Shown piece by piece: positions 47,054-58,389 of a stretch of 64,000 bases of DNA. The DNA comes from Mauremys mutica. Its lineage: Eukaryota; Chordata; Testudines; Geoemydidae. The notes beneath the pieces were generated by a model. It was not told where the DNA came from and did no database searches. It saw nothing but the letters and a program-made list of their open reading frames with translations. How positions within the stretch are numbered: position 1 is the stretch's first letter; every line of letters starts with the position of its first letter. Position numbers and translations under genes: made by a program. The DNA lies in NCBI RefSeq assembly GCF_020497125.1, contig NC_059075.1, positions 36,244,003 through 36,308,002 on the forward strand. The letters are read 5' to 3'.

Positions 47054-47180
47054 TAAAATTTTCAAAGGCCTTTAAATGTTTTAGGAATCGAAGCCCTCTT
47101 GACTTTCAATGGCATTCAGGCTCCTAAATACCTAAGTCATATTTAGAAGTGAGACTTAGGCACTTCTGAAAGTATTAAAC
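47054..47180. repeat. Foldback (MITE-like) repeat
   Basis: 'attttcaaaggcctttaaatg', 'gactttcaatggcattcagg', 'gagacttaggcacttctgaa' form a degenerate inverted unit like the one hosting the Harbinger at 8482-12551. Confidence 0.5.
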
Positions 47181-47309
47181 CACGAGTCCATAATCTAAGT
47201 AAGTGGCCTGATTCTCAAAAGAGTTTTATCCCTAACAACTCTCACTAAAATCAACTGACACTGTATGCACTCTCTGCAATGGTATTAAGCATGTAATCCA
47301 GGGATCAAT

Positions 47310-47475
47310 CACCTATGGCACGCAGCCTGTCAGGGAAAGCTGCTGGTTTGTTTACCTGCAGCATCCGCAGGTTCAATCAGTCGCAGCTCCCACTGACCGC
47401 AGTTCACCATCCCAGGCCAATGGGGGCTGCTGGAAGCGGCGCAGGCCGAGCGATGTTAGTGGAGTGGTGGATCAA
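47310..47475 (+). repeat. Fragment related to the hAT-like palindromic element
   Basis: It aligns with the left arm of 51196-51534 over 'ggtttgtttacctgc', 'cgcagctcccactg' and 'aggccaatgggggctgctgg'. It has no terminal inverted repeat. Confidence 0.6.
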
Positions 47476-49571
47476 CCAGATTTGTATCAAACTAGTTCAA
47501 AACTTCCAACTGGCAATAAGCAGAGGCCTTAAATAAATAAATAAACAAGAAGGAACTCTTAAGTGATGTTCAAGTGTAAAATAATGCATGTGGGTTACTG
47601 GAAGTACAGGGACTATTTTTATCCATGTAAGGGAATGAAATAAAGGATAGTACCATTAAGCCATTCTTTTTGCTTATGTTCATTTACCATGGGTACAATG
47701 TCTTTGCTGGACTATTAAATCTTTAATTAGAAACATTCCTGCCAAGCTTTGCTACTGCGTTCATAAGAAGCAAATAAGATCAAAGACCTAGAATTTCTTT
47801 TCCTTTTTTTCCATTTGTTCTTCTTGTTAGTGAGGTCGAACATAAGCTTGTTATCCAAAATTATGTGCTGAACAGAATTGGGGGGTGATTTGTTTTTTAA
47901 AGGAGAAATACTCTCCATTAATTGTTGTTCTAGATAGACTTTACCTCTGAAACAACTCACCCCAAATACATTCTGTACTTAAAGTACTCTAATCAAGTCA
48001 ACTAGTGAAGGGATGTTTTATCATCTGGGATAGGACTATTACTTTCTCGTGCCTGCACAATGTACATGACTAATCTGGATATGAGATTGAATCTCTGCAG
48101 TCCTTTAGGGTATGTCTTAATTATGCTGCTCTTCATAATCTCTCATTAGTAGCAGTGAAGGATGATAAATTTAGACTTGCATACACACTGGTTTATGGGA
48201 TTACATTAAAATACACTAGTGACTTCTATGGATTGATTTTGGTGCTATTCTGGTCTAATTTTTTTTTAAACTGGGGTTGATAAAGGATGCCTCTTTCAGC
48301 CTTAGATAGGGGCATACCTTAGAGATAGGGATGTTGGAATAAATTAATATTTACTATGTTCTCTGAGTTCCTCAGAGGATGTTTAAAGAAGGAAAAGTGT
48401 TATTACTTAATTTGACAAATGAAGATCCATATTAGCCAACAACAAATGAAAATGCTCATATATATGCTCATTTTCTCATGTATTCAATTATTTTATGGTG
48501 GTGACTGTGGGGGAAGGAAATAGGTAGAAAATGTCAAGGCCAGGGCTAAAATATATATAATAGTTGGAGTGAATGATCTGTGTAGAAAATGAGTTGTGCA
48601 ATTTTATATATAGGGCCAAGTCCAGCTCATGTGTTAGTGGGTAAAATCCCCATCACTTGAATAGGAGACATGACCATTTACACCCATTCTGAATTTAATC
48701 CATACAGTGTTAACAATGATTGACTGTGAGAGGATAACATATGGAGACAAATTATGTGCAGACTTAACATCCTTGTCTTCAGTGGAGTTTTGCCGCTGCA
48801 TAATTTGGCCTTTGATTTATCTTATATTTCACTTGCTAACCTGCGCTCTTATATATAGAAATATGTAGTTATAAGGGTAGGAAGAGTGAACTCCGAGCCA
48901 TAATTTTGCATCTGATTTCACGTTTATAATGCCACAGATCTTTACTACATGAAATCCTCTTAACCATAAAAGGGATAATGTTTTCAGTGCTCATTGTTGG
49001 AGGAAGGATTAATAGATTTAATGGATTGGCAAACAAAGTCTTCAGTTCATTGTAACATTTTATTTCTTGATAATTTTGTTGTCAAAGATGTTAAAGTAAA
49101 TAGATGTGAATGAAGACAGCTTAAATTAACTGCTATGATAATGGAAACAGTCTTTCCAAGCCAGAAAGCAGAGCTACTGGCCAGCTATTCACACCATAAC
49201 AAATCCTCAGAGCTACCTAATGGACAGATGCTACTATTGTTCTGGCTGATGCCTCATAGACATATTTCACATCTGGTATTCGACTGCTTTGTTCACCTTG
49301 TTTGGATTTGAAAATCTGGACAGACAAATTGACTAGTGATTAGCATAGAGCCATGTGTGTGCTTGGCAAAGGCTCCTTTGCATTGAATTACTTGGGCCAG
49401 TGGCTTGCAGCAGTGATCAGCTTTGCAAAAAATAATTAAAGTTTATTGGAACAAACTCAGCCCTTCCCTAAGCAGGAGCAACACTCACAGAAGTCAATGG
49501 GAGTTGTGTTCACTTATGATATGGTAATAAAAATCATACCAGTGTCTCTTAAGCAGAGATAGGAAAATACC
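47476..49571. other. Unassigned DNA
   Basis: About 2.1 kb without a supported gene. A degenerate foldback repeat lies near 48612-48705 ('gggccaagtccagctc'). Confidence 0.4.
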
Positions 49572-49574
49572 TTA

Positions 49575-50168
49575 GGGCTTGGCTACACTTGCGAATTACA
49601 GTGCAATAAAGGAGCCCCGGGCGTCCTAACTCACTTCCTGTCCACACTGGCAAGGCAAGTAGAGCACTGTGACTCCATGGCTACAGCACTGCTGGTACTC
49701 CACCTCAGTGAGAGGAATAACGTTTGCTGCGCCTTGGCTACAATGCACAGGGAAATGCCCTTTCAAAGCTCTGTTTCTGACAGCTGGCATGCAAGACATT
49801 AGTGTGGAATGCTATGTGTGAGAGAGAGAGGCAGGGGGGAGCGGGAGGTCTGCTGTGTCTGAACTTACAAGACAGCATGCTGATATGCTCTCAGCACCCC
49901 AAAAACCCACTCTCTCTCCCCCCACATACACACAACACACTCTTTGTCACACTCCACTTCCCCATTTGAAAAGCACGTTGCAGTCTCTTGCATGCGGGGA
50001 TTGCTGCCCATAATGCACCGCTCCCAATGCTGCTGAAGTGCCGCAAATGTGGCCACGCCACTGCGCAAGCAGCAGTCAGTGTGGACAGACTGCAGCACTA
50101 TTCCTACTGCACTCTCTGAAGGCGGGTTTAAATCACAGCACTCTACATCTGCAAGTGCAGCCATGCCC
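49575..50168. mobile_element. Non-autonomous Harbinger element (MITE)
   Basis: The 594 bp unit starts GGGCTTGGCTACACTTGCG; its right end, reverse complemented, starts GGGCATGGCTGCACTTGC. The target duplication is TTA (49572-49574 and 50169-50171). The first 150 bp and last 150 bp resemble the ends of the 3.96 kb element at 8560-12519 ('ccacactggcaagg', 'ttgctgcccataatgcacc'). It has no transposase; the 115-codon minus frame at 49865-50212 is not a gene. Confidence 0.85.
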
Positions 50169-50171
50169 TTA

Positions 50172-50649
50172 GTTCTGAATGGGTTTGTTTGTGTGCCAGA
50201 AGTACTTTGCATAGTTTTGCAGACCTTACAGTTTGAAATGGTTTAGGCTGAATGAACCCACTGTCAACTCTTGTTACCAACTCTTGGGCAAGAAACAGAT
50301 TTATGTGTGTCACCATTCAGGACAACTGCATCTGAATTCCCCCTCCATGGTCCATCAAAAGCATCTATTTTTAGGCTTCCAGCTGTCAGCCATTACCTTG
50401 CTTGGGCAGAAATCCTGATGGGGATTTTTCCAGGCTGAGCCATTCCATGTGTACACTGTGATATTCCCAGTAATTCAGACTCCTGAAACAGACCAATATC
50501 TGCATGTTGCTTGCTCTCCAAAGGCTTCTAAGCAGCATAAATGCCAACAACTAAGTTACCACACAGCCCTTTCTAAGCAATCACATTTATTCTTAAGGTA
50601 AAAGCATTACAAAAAAAACCATATAAAAGCTCTTGTATGCATGGTAAAA
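50172..50649. other. Unassigned DNA
   Basis: No gene or clear repeat was recognised. Confidence 0.4.
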
Positions 50650-51083
50650 GATTCATAGATGCATAGAGTCTAGGGCTGCAAGGGACCTCGAGAGTTCATT
50701 GAGTCCAGTCACCTGCCCTCATGGCAGGACCAAATACTGTCTAGACCATCCCGGATAGACATTTATCTAACTTACTCTTAAAAATCTCCAGAGATGGAGA
50801 TTCCACAACCTCCCTAGGCAGTTTATTCCAGTGTTTAACCACCCTGACAGTTAGGAACTTTTTCCTAATGTCCAACCTAAATCTCCCTTGCTGCAGTTTA
50901 AGCTCATTTCTTCTTGTTCTATCCTTAAAGGCTAAGATGAACAAGTTTTCTCCCTCCTCCTTATGACACCCTTTTAGATACCTGAAAACTGCTATCATGT
51001 CCCCTCTCAGTCTTCTATTTTCCAAACTGAACAAACCCAATTCTTTCAGCCTTCCTTCGTAGGTCATGTTCTCTAGACCTTAA

Positions 51084-51195
51084 CTTTGGAAAATCATGGG
51101 AGACAGGAGAGATTCCAGAAGACTGGAAAAGGGCAAATATAGTTCCCATTTATAAAAAGGGAAATAAAAACAACCCAGGAAACTACAGACCAGTT
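51084..51195 (+). repeat. Inverted duplicate of CR1 ORF2 sequence (left arm)
   Basis: This 112 bp stretch reads [20 protein letters not shown] and NPGNYRPVS on the plus strand. It is opposite to the surrounding CR1 and is the reverse complement of 51535-51648, differing by a few bases near 51101. It joins normal minus-strand CR1 at 51083. Confidence 0.9.
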
Positions 51196-51534
51196 AGTTC
51201 AGTGTTTCTCAAACTGGGGTCGCCGCTTGTGTAGGGAAAGCCCCTGGTGGGCCGGGCTGGTTTGTTTACCTGCCCTGTCTGTGGGTCCAGCTGATCGCAG
51301 CTCCCACTGGCTGCAGTTTGCTGCTGCAGGCCAATGGGAGCTGCTGGAAGCAGCGGCCAGTAAGTCTGTCGGCCCGCACCGCTTCCAGCAGCTCCCATTG
51401 GCCTGGAGCAGTGAACTGTGGCCAGTGGGAGCCGCGATCGGCTGGACCTGTGGGGGGGGCAGGTAAACAAACTGGCCCGGCCTGCCAGGGGCTTTCCCTA
51501 CACAAGCAGCGACCCCAGTTTGAGAAACACTGAA
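51196..51534. mobile_element. hAT-like palindromic (foldback) element
   Basis: The 339 bp unit starts CAGTGTTTCTCAAACTGGGG and ends with its exact reverse complement. These are hAT-type terminal inverted repeats (CAG...TTCTCAA). Almost the whole element is an inverted repeat, but its inner arms differ at many positions (roughly 15%). The expected 8 bp direct target duplication is absent; instead the flanks are inverted (AGTTAGTT left, AACTAACT right). Open frames on both strands come from its GC content. Confidence 0.85.
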
Positions 51535-53321
51535 CTAACTGGTCTGTAGTTTCCTGGGTTGTTTTTATTTCCCTTTTTATAAATGGGAACTATATTTGCC
51601 CTTTTCCAGTCTTCTGGAATCTCTCCTCTTTCCCATGATTTTCCAAAGATAATAGCTAGAGGCCCAGATATCTCCTCTACTAGCTCCTTGAGTATTCTAG
51701 GATGCATTTCATCAGGCTCTGGTGACTTGCAGGCCTCTAACTTTTCTAACTGATTTTTAACTTGTTCTTTTTTTTTATTTTATCTTCCAAACCTACCCCC
51801 TTCCCATTAGCATTCACTATGTTAGGCATTCCTTCAGACTTCTCGGTGAAGACCGAAACAAAGAAGTCATTGAGCATCTCTGCCATTTTCAAGTTTCCTG
51901 TTACTGTTTCTCTCTCCTCACTGAGCAGTGGACCTACCCTGTCCTTGGTCTTCCTCCTGCTTCTAATGTATTGATAAAAAGTCTTCTTGTTTCCCTTTAT
52001 TTCTGTAGCTAGTTTGAGCTCATTTTGTGCCTTTGCCTTTCTAATCTTGTCCCTGCATTTCTGTGTTGTTTGCCTATATTCATCCTTTGTAATTTGTCCT
52101 AGTTTCCATTTTTTATATGACTTCTTTTTATTTTTTAGATCATGCAAGATCTCGTGGTTAAGCCCAGGTGGTCTTTTGCCACATTTTCTATTTTTCCTAC
52201 CCAGCAGAATAGCTTGCTTTTGGGCCATTAATAGTGTTCCTTTGAAATACTGTCAACTCTCCTCAGTTGTTTTTCCCCTCAGTCTTGATTCCCATGGGAC
52301 CTTACCTATCAGCTTTCTGAGCTTACCAAAATCTGCCTTCCTGAAATCCATTGTCTCTATTTTGCTGTACTCCCTTCTACCCTTCCTTAGAATTGTGAAC
52401 TCTATGATTTCATGATCATTTTCATCCAAGCTGCCTTCCACTTTCAAATTATCAAATTATCCTCCCTATTTGTTAAAATCAAATCTAGAACAGCTTCCCC
52501 CCAGTAGTTTTTTCAACCTTCTGAAATAAAAAAGTTGTCTGCAATGCAGTCCAAGAACTTATTGGATAGTCTGTGTCCCACTGTGTTATTTTTCCAACAT
52601 ATATCTGGATAGTTGAAGTCCCCCATCACCACCAAATCTTGGGCTTTGAATGATTTTGATAGTTGTTTAAAAAAAGCCTCATCCACCTCTTTCACCTGGT
52701 TAGGTGGCCTGTAGTAGACTCCTAGCATGACATCACCCTTGTGTTTTACTCCTTTTAGCCTAACCCAGAGATTCTCAACTCTTCCATCTACTATATCCAT
52801 CTCCACCTCAGTCCAAGTGTGTACATTATTAATATATAAGGCAACACCTCCTCCTTTTTCCCCCGTCTATCCTTCCTGAGCAAGCTGTACCCATCCATAC
52901 CAATCATGTGTATTATCCCACCAAGTTTCAGTGATGCCAACAATGTCATAGTTGTATGTATTTATTAGCACTTCCAGTTCTTCCTGCTTATTACCCATAC
53001 TTGTCGCATTTGTATATAGATACTGATTTGATCTTGCCTCCCAGTTTTGCCCTGACCTTCCTTTCACTCTGCCATTATAGCCTACGCTCTCTCCTATTTC
53101 CGACCCATCTCCCAGGTATCCATGTTCTTCACTTAGCTGTGGGCTTTGCTCACCTGTCCCCGTCGAACCTAGTTTAAAGCCCTCCTCACTAGGTTAGCCA
53201 GTCTGTGTCCAAATAGAGTCTTTCCCCTCCTCAGAAGGTGAACACCATCTCCGCCTGGCAGTCCTTCCTGGAATAGCATCCCATGGTCGAGGAAGCCAAA
53301 ACCCTCCTGGGGACACTATCT

Positions 53322-54179
53322 TCACAGCCAGGCATTCACCTCCACAATGTACCTGTCTCTGCCCGGGCCCCTACCTTTGACAGGAAGGACTGAAGAGAAT
53401 ACCACCTGCACCCCAAACTCCTTCACCCATACTCCCAGAGCCCTGTAGTCACTCTTGATCCGCTCAGTGTCACACCTCTCAGTATCATTCGTGCCCACAT
53501 GGATGAGTAGCATGGGGTAGTAGTCAGAGGGCTGGATAATCCTCGACAATGCCTCTGTAACGTCTCGGATACAGGCCCCCGGCAGGCAGCATACCTCACG
53601 AGATGAAATGTCAGGGCGACAGATGGGTGCCTCTGTCTCCCTCAGCAGACAGTCTCCGACTACCACTACCCGACGTTTCCTATTCACAGTGGTGGCAGCA
53701 GACCTCCCAGCCTTAGGGGTACGAGGCTTCTCCTCCTCTGCTGTAGGGGGTGATTCCTTCTCTCCTGTATCGAGAAGAGCATAATGGTTTCCTATAACCA
53801 CGGTGGGAGGGTTTGGAGCAGGGGTGGAGCACTGCCCACTGCCAGAAGTAACCACCCTGAGCCATCTCCTCCTCCACCAGTGGTGTGTCAACAGTCCTGT
53901 GTACTGGGACAGCTACCTCAGCTGTCTCCACATGGACACTGTCCAGGAATTGCTCATGGATTTGGATGCTCCTCAACCTAGCCACCTCGTCCTTTCACAT
54001 TGGATGGTCCCCACAACCTGGATATCAGTAAGTGGGAATTGCAAGTTACAGTCCCTGCAAAACCACACCAGGATCTGAGTAGAAGCATCCATGCTCAGGT
54101 GCTCTGTCTGGCTACAGGCGCAGGTGGAGGAGACAGAAGCAGTGCTGGCACAGGTGTTGCGGGTCTTCCTAACCATCAT
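53322..54179 (-). pseudogene. CR1 ORF1 with esterase (SGNH/GDSL-type) domain, broken
   Basis: CR1 ORF1 proteins bind the element RNA, and many carry an SGNH-hydrolase fold of unknown cellular substrate. Here the N-terminal part has a Cys-rich stretch (CASTASVSSTCACSQTEH and CRDCNLQ, 54160-54030). A linker follows, then the esterase domain: VVVVGDCLLRETE near 53665 (block I, where the catalytic Ser of GDS reads Cys, TGT) and LLIHVGTNDTERCD near 53495 (block III). A frame slip lies near 53880, joining the upstream and downstream frames. The last 189 codons are open. The product is unlikely to be an active hydrolase. Confidence 0.8.
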
Positions 54180-54300
54180 AGGCCTCCCTCTGTCAAACTC
54201 CCTCTTAAACTCCCCTGTCTGCAGCCCCCATCCACTTTGCTCCCCTGGTTGCTCTGCCTCTAGCTTTTAAAGCCTGTTTGCCTAGGTCAGTCCCACCCTC

Positions 54301-57300
54301 CCCGTGAGTCACACTGGGGAAGGCTAATCAAAGGCAATCAAGGGAACAATCAAGGGAACATGGTCAGGCATACAGTCCCAACTGCCACAGCACCTGAAAC
54401 TTCAAAAACTTGAAAAGCATCAATCTTAGGCCAAAGTCCTTCCAACCATTCCCAGGAAGGATTGTTCCTGGGGAAAGAAGGTCCTGTCCATTTGTCCATT
54501 TGCTGGATCAGAAAAAAGACCTTAAGTCAGAAACTCGGGCTATTTGTCCATTATCTGTTGGTCTCTGGAGAATCCAGTTTGAACTAGTATATGTGAGCCT
54601 CTCCAGCTGGAGACATACTCTGTGTTACAGCCAGAGTGAATCTGCATAATCACCCACACTGTTCTTAGTTCTTTGAGGAGCTGTGGTCATCTTCCCTCGT
54701 GGAATTACATACAAGGCCTGGCTCACAATAATACATAAATTTAATACAGTAGGATCTGCCACAATATGTATAGTGTTTGTATGGGTTAAATGGTACATCA
54801 GATATGTGTCTACTTGCCTGTCTGGGAAATATTATATGGATTTTTGCAGCAAAGGCAGATCCTTATGCCAAATTCATCAGCAAAGAGCAGCCTTTGTAGA
54901 CAGAGCAGAAAAGCTAATAGAAAGCTTCACAGAGCAGAATAAGGCACGGTCTTTGAGATACAAGGCCATAAAAAAAATCTAACAAAGAGAATCGAGAGAG
55001 TAAATGAATGTAAACATCACCCCTTCAACCTAGATTTCACCTAACAATGGCAAAATAATAATTAAAATACCAGAGTGGTTTAAAAATACATTAGGGAGCT
55101 CTGGTTGATGACAATAACTCTTGAAAATGGATGGTGTAAAAGGTTGAGCTGACCTTTCAAGGGAGTTGGAGTTCATATGCACATATGCCAGGCTTAGCGC
55201 CTCTTCCCAAGTGGAGGGTAGGAATACAAGTGTCACATGATGGGGAGCATGTGACTAAGAACCAGGGCTGCTGAGAAACATAAGGGTGGTCTGTGATCAT
55301 TCAGGGACAGCAGACTTGAAAGTGAACATTCCACCAAAAAGCAGGAAGAATATCCAGGAAAGGGCCAGTGATGAGACCTGAGTTGAGTCACACTCCAGAA
55401 CGTTTAACTAGAAGGCCTGGAAGAGAGACCTGCAGGGACTAGTCACCAGCGAGGAAGGCTGGATGGCCAGGAGCCCATTATGAGGAAAGCCTCAGCAGGA
55501 ACAGGGCTAGGACTAAGAACCTTGTGCCACGGGTGGAGGTCCAGTAGGAACGGTGGATGGAAACTTTTTGTGTAGTTTTGAACTTTGTGTCAATAAATGA
55601 AACTCCCAAAAGGTGAGAGTTATTGAGAATACAACTGCAATGTGAAGTCTGATAAACTGGGGAGAAAGAAAAACTGAGGTAGTGGGAGGGCCAGAGAAGC
55701 CATACCAAGTAAGCCCTTCTACAGATGGTGATGCTATGAAGCCACAGGAGGGAAAAAAGGAAAGAAAGGAATTTATTTAAGACTCCGAGTATTAAAACAG
55801 AGCCCTGGAAACTGTGAAAGAACTGTAGGGATTATTTTATTGTCTCCTTTATGTCTCTCCTGGGTTTTTCTGTATTTTGCATCTGAAGCAGAAAACTAAT
55901 CTATCATCTAATTGGCATACCTCAAGGATAAACAACAAATTGTTTACATCATTTCTCTTACCTCTTTTTCTACCCAGCTATCTGATCCCCTCTCTTACTC
56001 CACTTTAAATAAATCCAAATGTTGTCTATTCCATTACACAAGAGGCACTCTTTTTACTCTGACACTTTTTTTCAAATATTTATGAAATCATGCACAGGGA
56101 TTCAAAATTATAGCGTCTCTGTGAATATAACAGTCCAATTAACCTCTGATTGAGGTGGGGAGGGTGTTTCCTTGTTTCTTCTCCAGTTGCTTATACTTAT
56201 AATTGACATACAATCAAGTTCATTTTACTTGCAGAAGCCTGGAAGCCATGTCAGGATTCTGCTTTGGTGACTAAACTTATTTACATTTTTTCCTAAGTAT
56301 CTGTTATGTCTTTCAGCTGTTCATTAAATGTGTATTGTGCTTCTTTATAGGGTATGAGAAGAAAAAAGATTAGTCATAAGGTCATTGGGAGATATTGAGG
56401 ATGACCAACGTCAATTTTCTCTGGAAATTCAGGACAGAAAAATATATCTTCAGCTTAAAAATCATATTTATGGAATAATGAAGAATATTATAAAAAAAGA
56501 ACTGGAATCTATTACAGTAGGACCAAATTCACTACTATTGTCCATACCTAAAAACCCATTGAAATCCACCCATTTGCATCAACAGTGGATTTGCCCCACA
56601 GAATAAAATGCATTTTCCAGAGTGTGGAGATGTATTTGAGAAGGGCTGTCCACATTTTATAGGCAATTCTATGCATGTTAAGCATTAGCATTGAGCCCTC
56701 TAACAGCAGTCAAGATTTCCAAGATGAAAAAATCAACTCTTAATTTAGAACATGAATCCTCCAATGCTTGAGGTTGTTCAGATGTGATGTCCAGGTTTGG
56801 CCAACAGGTCATTTTCAAAGTTCAGCTACAGATACAGGTTTACATATTTCAAGCACCCCCAAATTTCAGAGCTGTTCAGATCTAGGGGTTTGGTTTGGAT
56901 CCTCACTAAAATACTTATATCACAAAACCTTCAGTACAATCAGTTTTACAAGGATACCACAGGAAGACTAGACCATGAAGACTGAGCTCCTCTCCCCTCT
57001 GTAGAGTTGGTCTCCCTTCAGATGAGAAATAGAATGGACCGATGGGCATCACATGAGGAAAGGTTTAGCTTTCTGCCACATGAAGCAACTGAGACCTTGT
57101 ACTGCAAACCTTGCTTCTTTCTCTGACTCACTAGAGTCCATGCTTATTCCTATTATGGGCGTATATCTCAAAGACTGTGCCTTATTCTGCTCTTGAATGT
57201 CATGTTAGGACACAGAACTATGATTTCAGTTCTGGAATAAGCAAGATCCAGGTTGCAGTGAGCTGTTGGTGAAACCTTAAAAACAGATGTGTTCCTATCT

Positions 57301-58389
57301 GAAAACTTCAGATCCAAGCTGCCCAAGATTGGGGGAGTTTGCATTCTTTATTCTGGTTCACGTGCTCTCAAAAGGTTACATTCAATTTGAATTAGTATCC
57401 AAAGGTCAGACATTTAAGTACATGTTATTCAGTCTTCTTGGACATGGGCTGGGGACACTATAAATAAAAAGCTTCTCTCGTGGTTTGTCAGAACTGCCAC
57501 CCAAAGACACACCAAGAACTACAGAGACGGCATCAGAATGAAAAGTTATGGCGGGAAAACATCAGAAACTTTTCAAAGCTCAGTTTGGGTGAATATTATT
57601 GTGTGAATATTCAGGCTGGTTCTTAGCTTACCTGGTCTGGTTTAACAATCCGTAGTTTTGAGATGAACTGGACCTTAATAATTATTAGTACTAAGGAGAA
57701 AACAGGAAGATTTTGTTTTATTCATATGTTGTATGGAGTCAATTTGTTTGAGTTTATGTTGATGAAGATTTTTTTGTTACTTCTATTTTGATGTTTTCCT
57801 TCCCCGGGGACTGCAAGCTGACATTGTGGAAAGGATTCTGTGCTCCAGTGACTCTGAGAACTATGCTAATGGAAGTTTTAACTTCTGCTAGGGTCACCCA
57901 AAATGGACAGGTCAAAAGGTGAGGACCAGACAAAAAGTAATTCACTGGTCCTACAGGATGGGGGTGGAGGGGTTGAGTTATACTTCAATTTACATGTCTT
58001 CATAAAAAAAAAGTTAAGTTACAGAAACACAACAAAGTAGCCATTCCGGAAAACAGTATGCCAAAGAAATGTACTATGTAAATGTATCATCATAGGAATG
58101 AGGAGTCTTGGTGAAAGCCAACAGGAAGCCAAGACTCTCCGAAGTTCTTTACTGTTTTAAAAACAAACTAGGAAAATAGGTTTCTGGAATATTAGAACAA
58201 TGGATGCAACAGCAAATGCCACACACACTGAAAGATTATGATTACCATAATCTTAAAATCCCTGGAATAAGTGAATGTTGATGACCAGCAGATGATTAAG
58301 ACCTATTCAAAAAAATGAAAATAAAGTCATAATATATTTGGTGATGTGAGATGGTTGCCACTCACAGGTAGTAGAATTAATTATAACTC
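54301..58389. other. Unassigned DNA
   Basis: About 4 kb without a supported gene. A purine-rich block at about 55257-55625 with an AATAAA (near 55590) may be an LTR remnant, but I found no ends or duplication. The start of the CR1 5' region may extend slightly into the left edge. Confidence 0.4.

Larger units (their letters stand above)
50741..53067 (-). pseudogene. CR1 ORF2 (endonuclease-reverse transcriptase), broken
   Basis: ORF2 encodes an APE-type endonuclease and a reverse transcriptase that copy the element at its insertion site. Endonuclease: YTNATSMGNKQEELEVL and DIVGITETWWD (catalytic Glu) at 53067-52880; [14 protein letters not shown] near 52620; and NDHEII near 52410, where the family usually has SDH. 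Linker and RT start: [20 protein letters not shown] through [20 protein letters not shown], then [20 protein letters not shown] and the [10 protein letters not shown] block at 51535. The RT middle, including the FADD catalytic motif (several hundred codons in intact copies), is absent, replaced by the palindrome 51084-51648. The C-terminus resumes with [19 protein letters not shown] (51067) and ends [12 protein letters not shown], stop near 50741. Stops and frameshifts also separate the endonuclease pieces. Confidence 0.85.
50650..54300 (-). mobile_element. CR1 LINE, near full length but rearranged
   Basis: Minus-strand order: a 5' region (about 54300-54180; true 5' end not determined), ORF1 (54179-53322), ORF2 endonuclease and RT start (53067-51535), a palindromic replacement of the RT middle (51648-51084), the RT C-terminus (51067-50741), and a 3' UTR ending in the CR1-type octamers (plus strand 'attcatagatgcatagagtc' at 50651). 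Long 5' regions are rare among CR1 copies, which are usually 5'-truncated. Confidence 0.85.

Noticed and set aside
49865..50212. 115-codon minus-strand frame
   Set aside because: It is inside and runs past the end of the non-autonomous Harbinger element and does not resemble its transposase.
51227..51533. Four overlapping frames on both strands
   Set aside because: They lie in the hAT-like palindrome. Similar peptides on both strands arise from the inverted repeat.
51762..52415. Plus-strand frames of 70 and 142 codons
   Set aside because: They are antisense to the CR1 ORF2 protein, which has clear family motifs on the minus strand.
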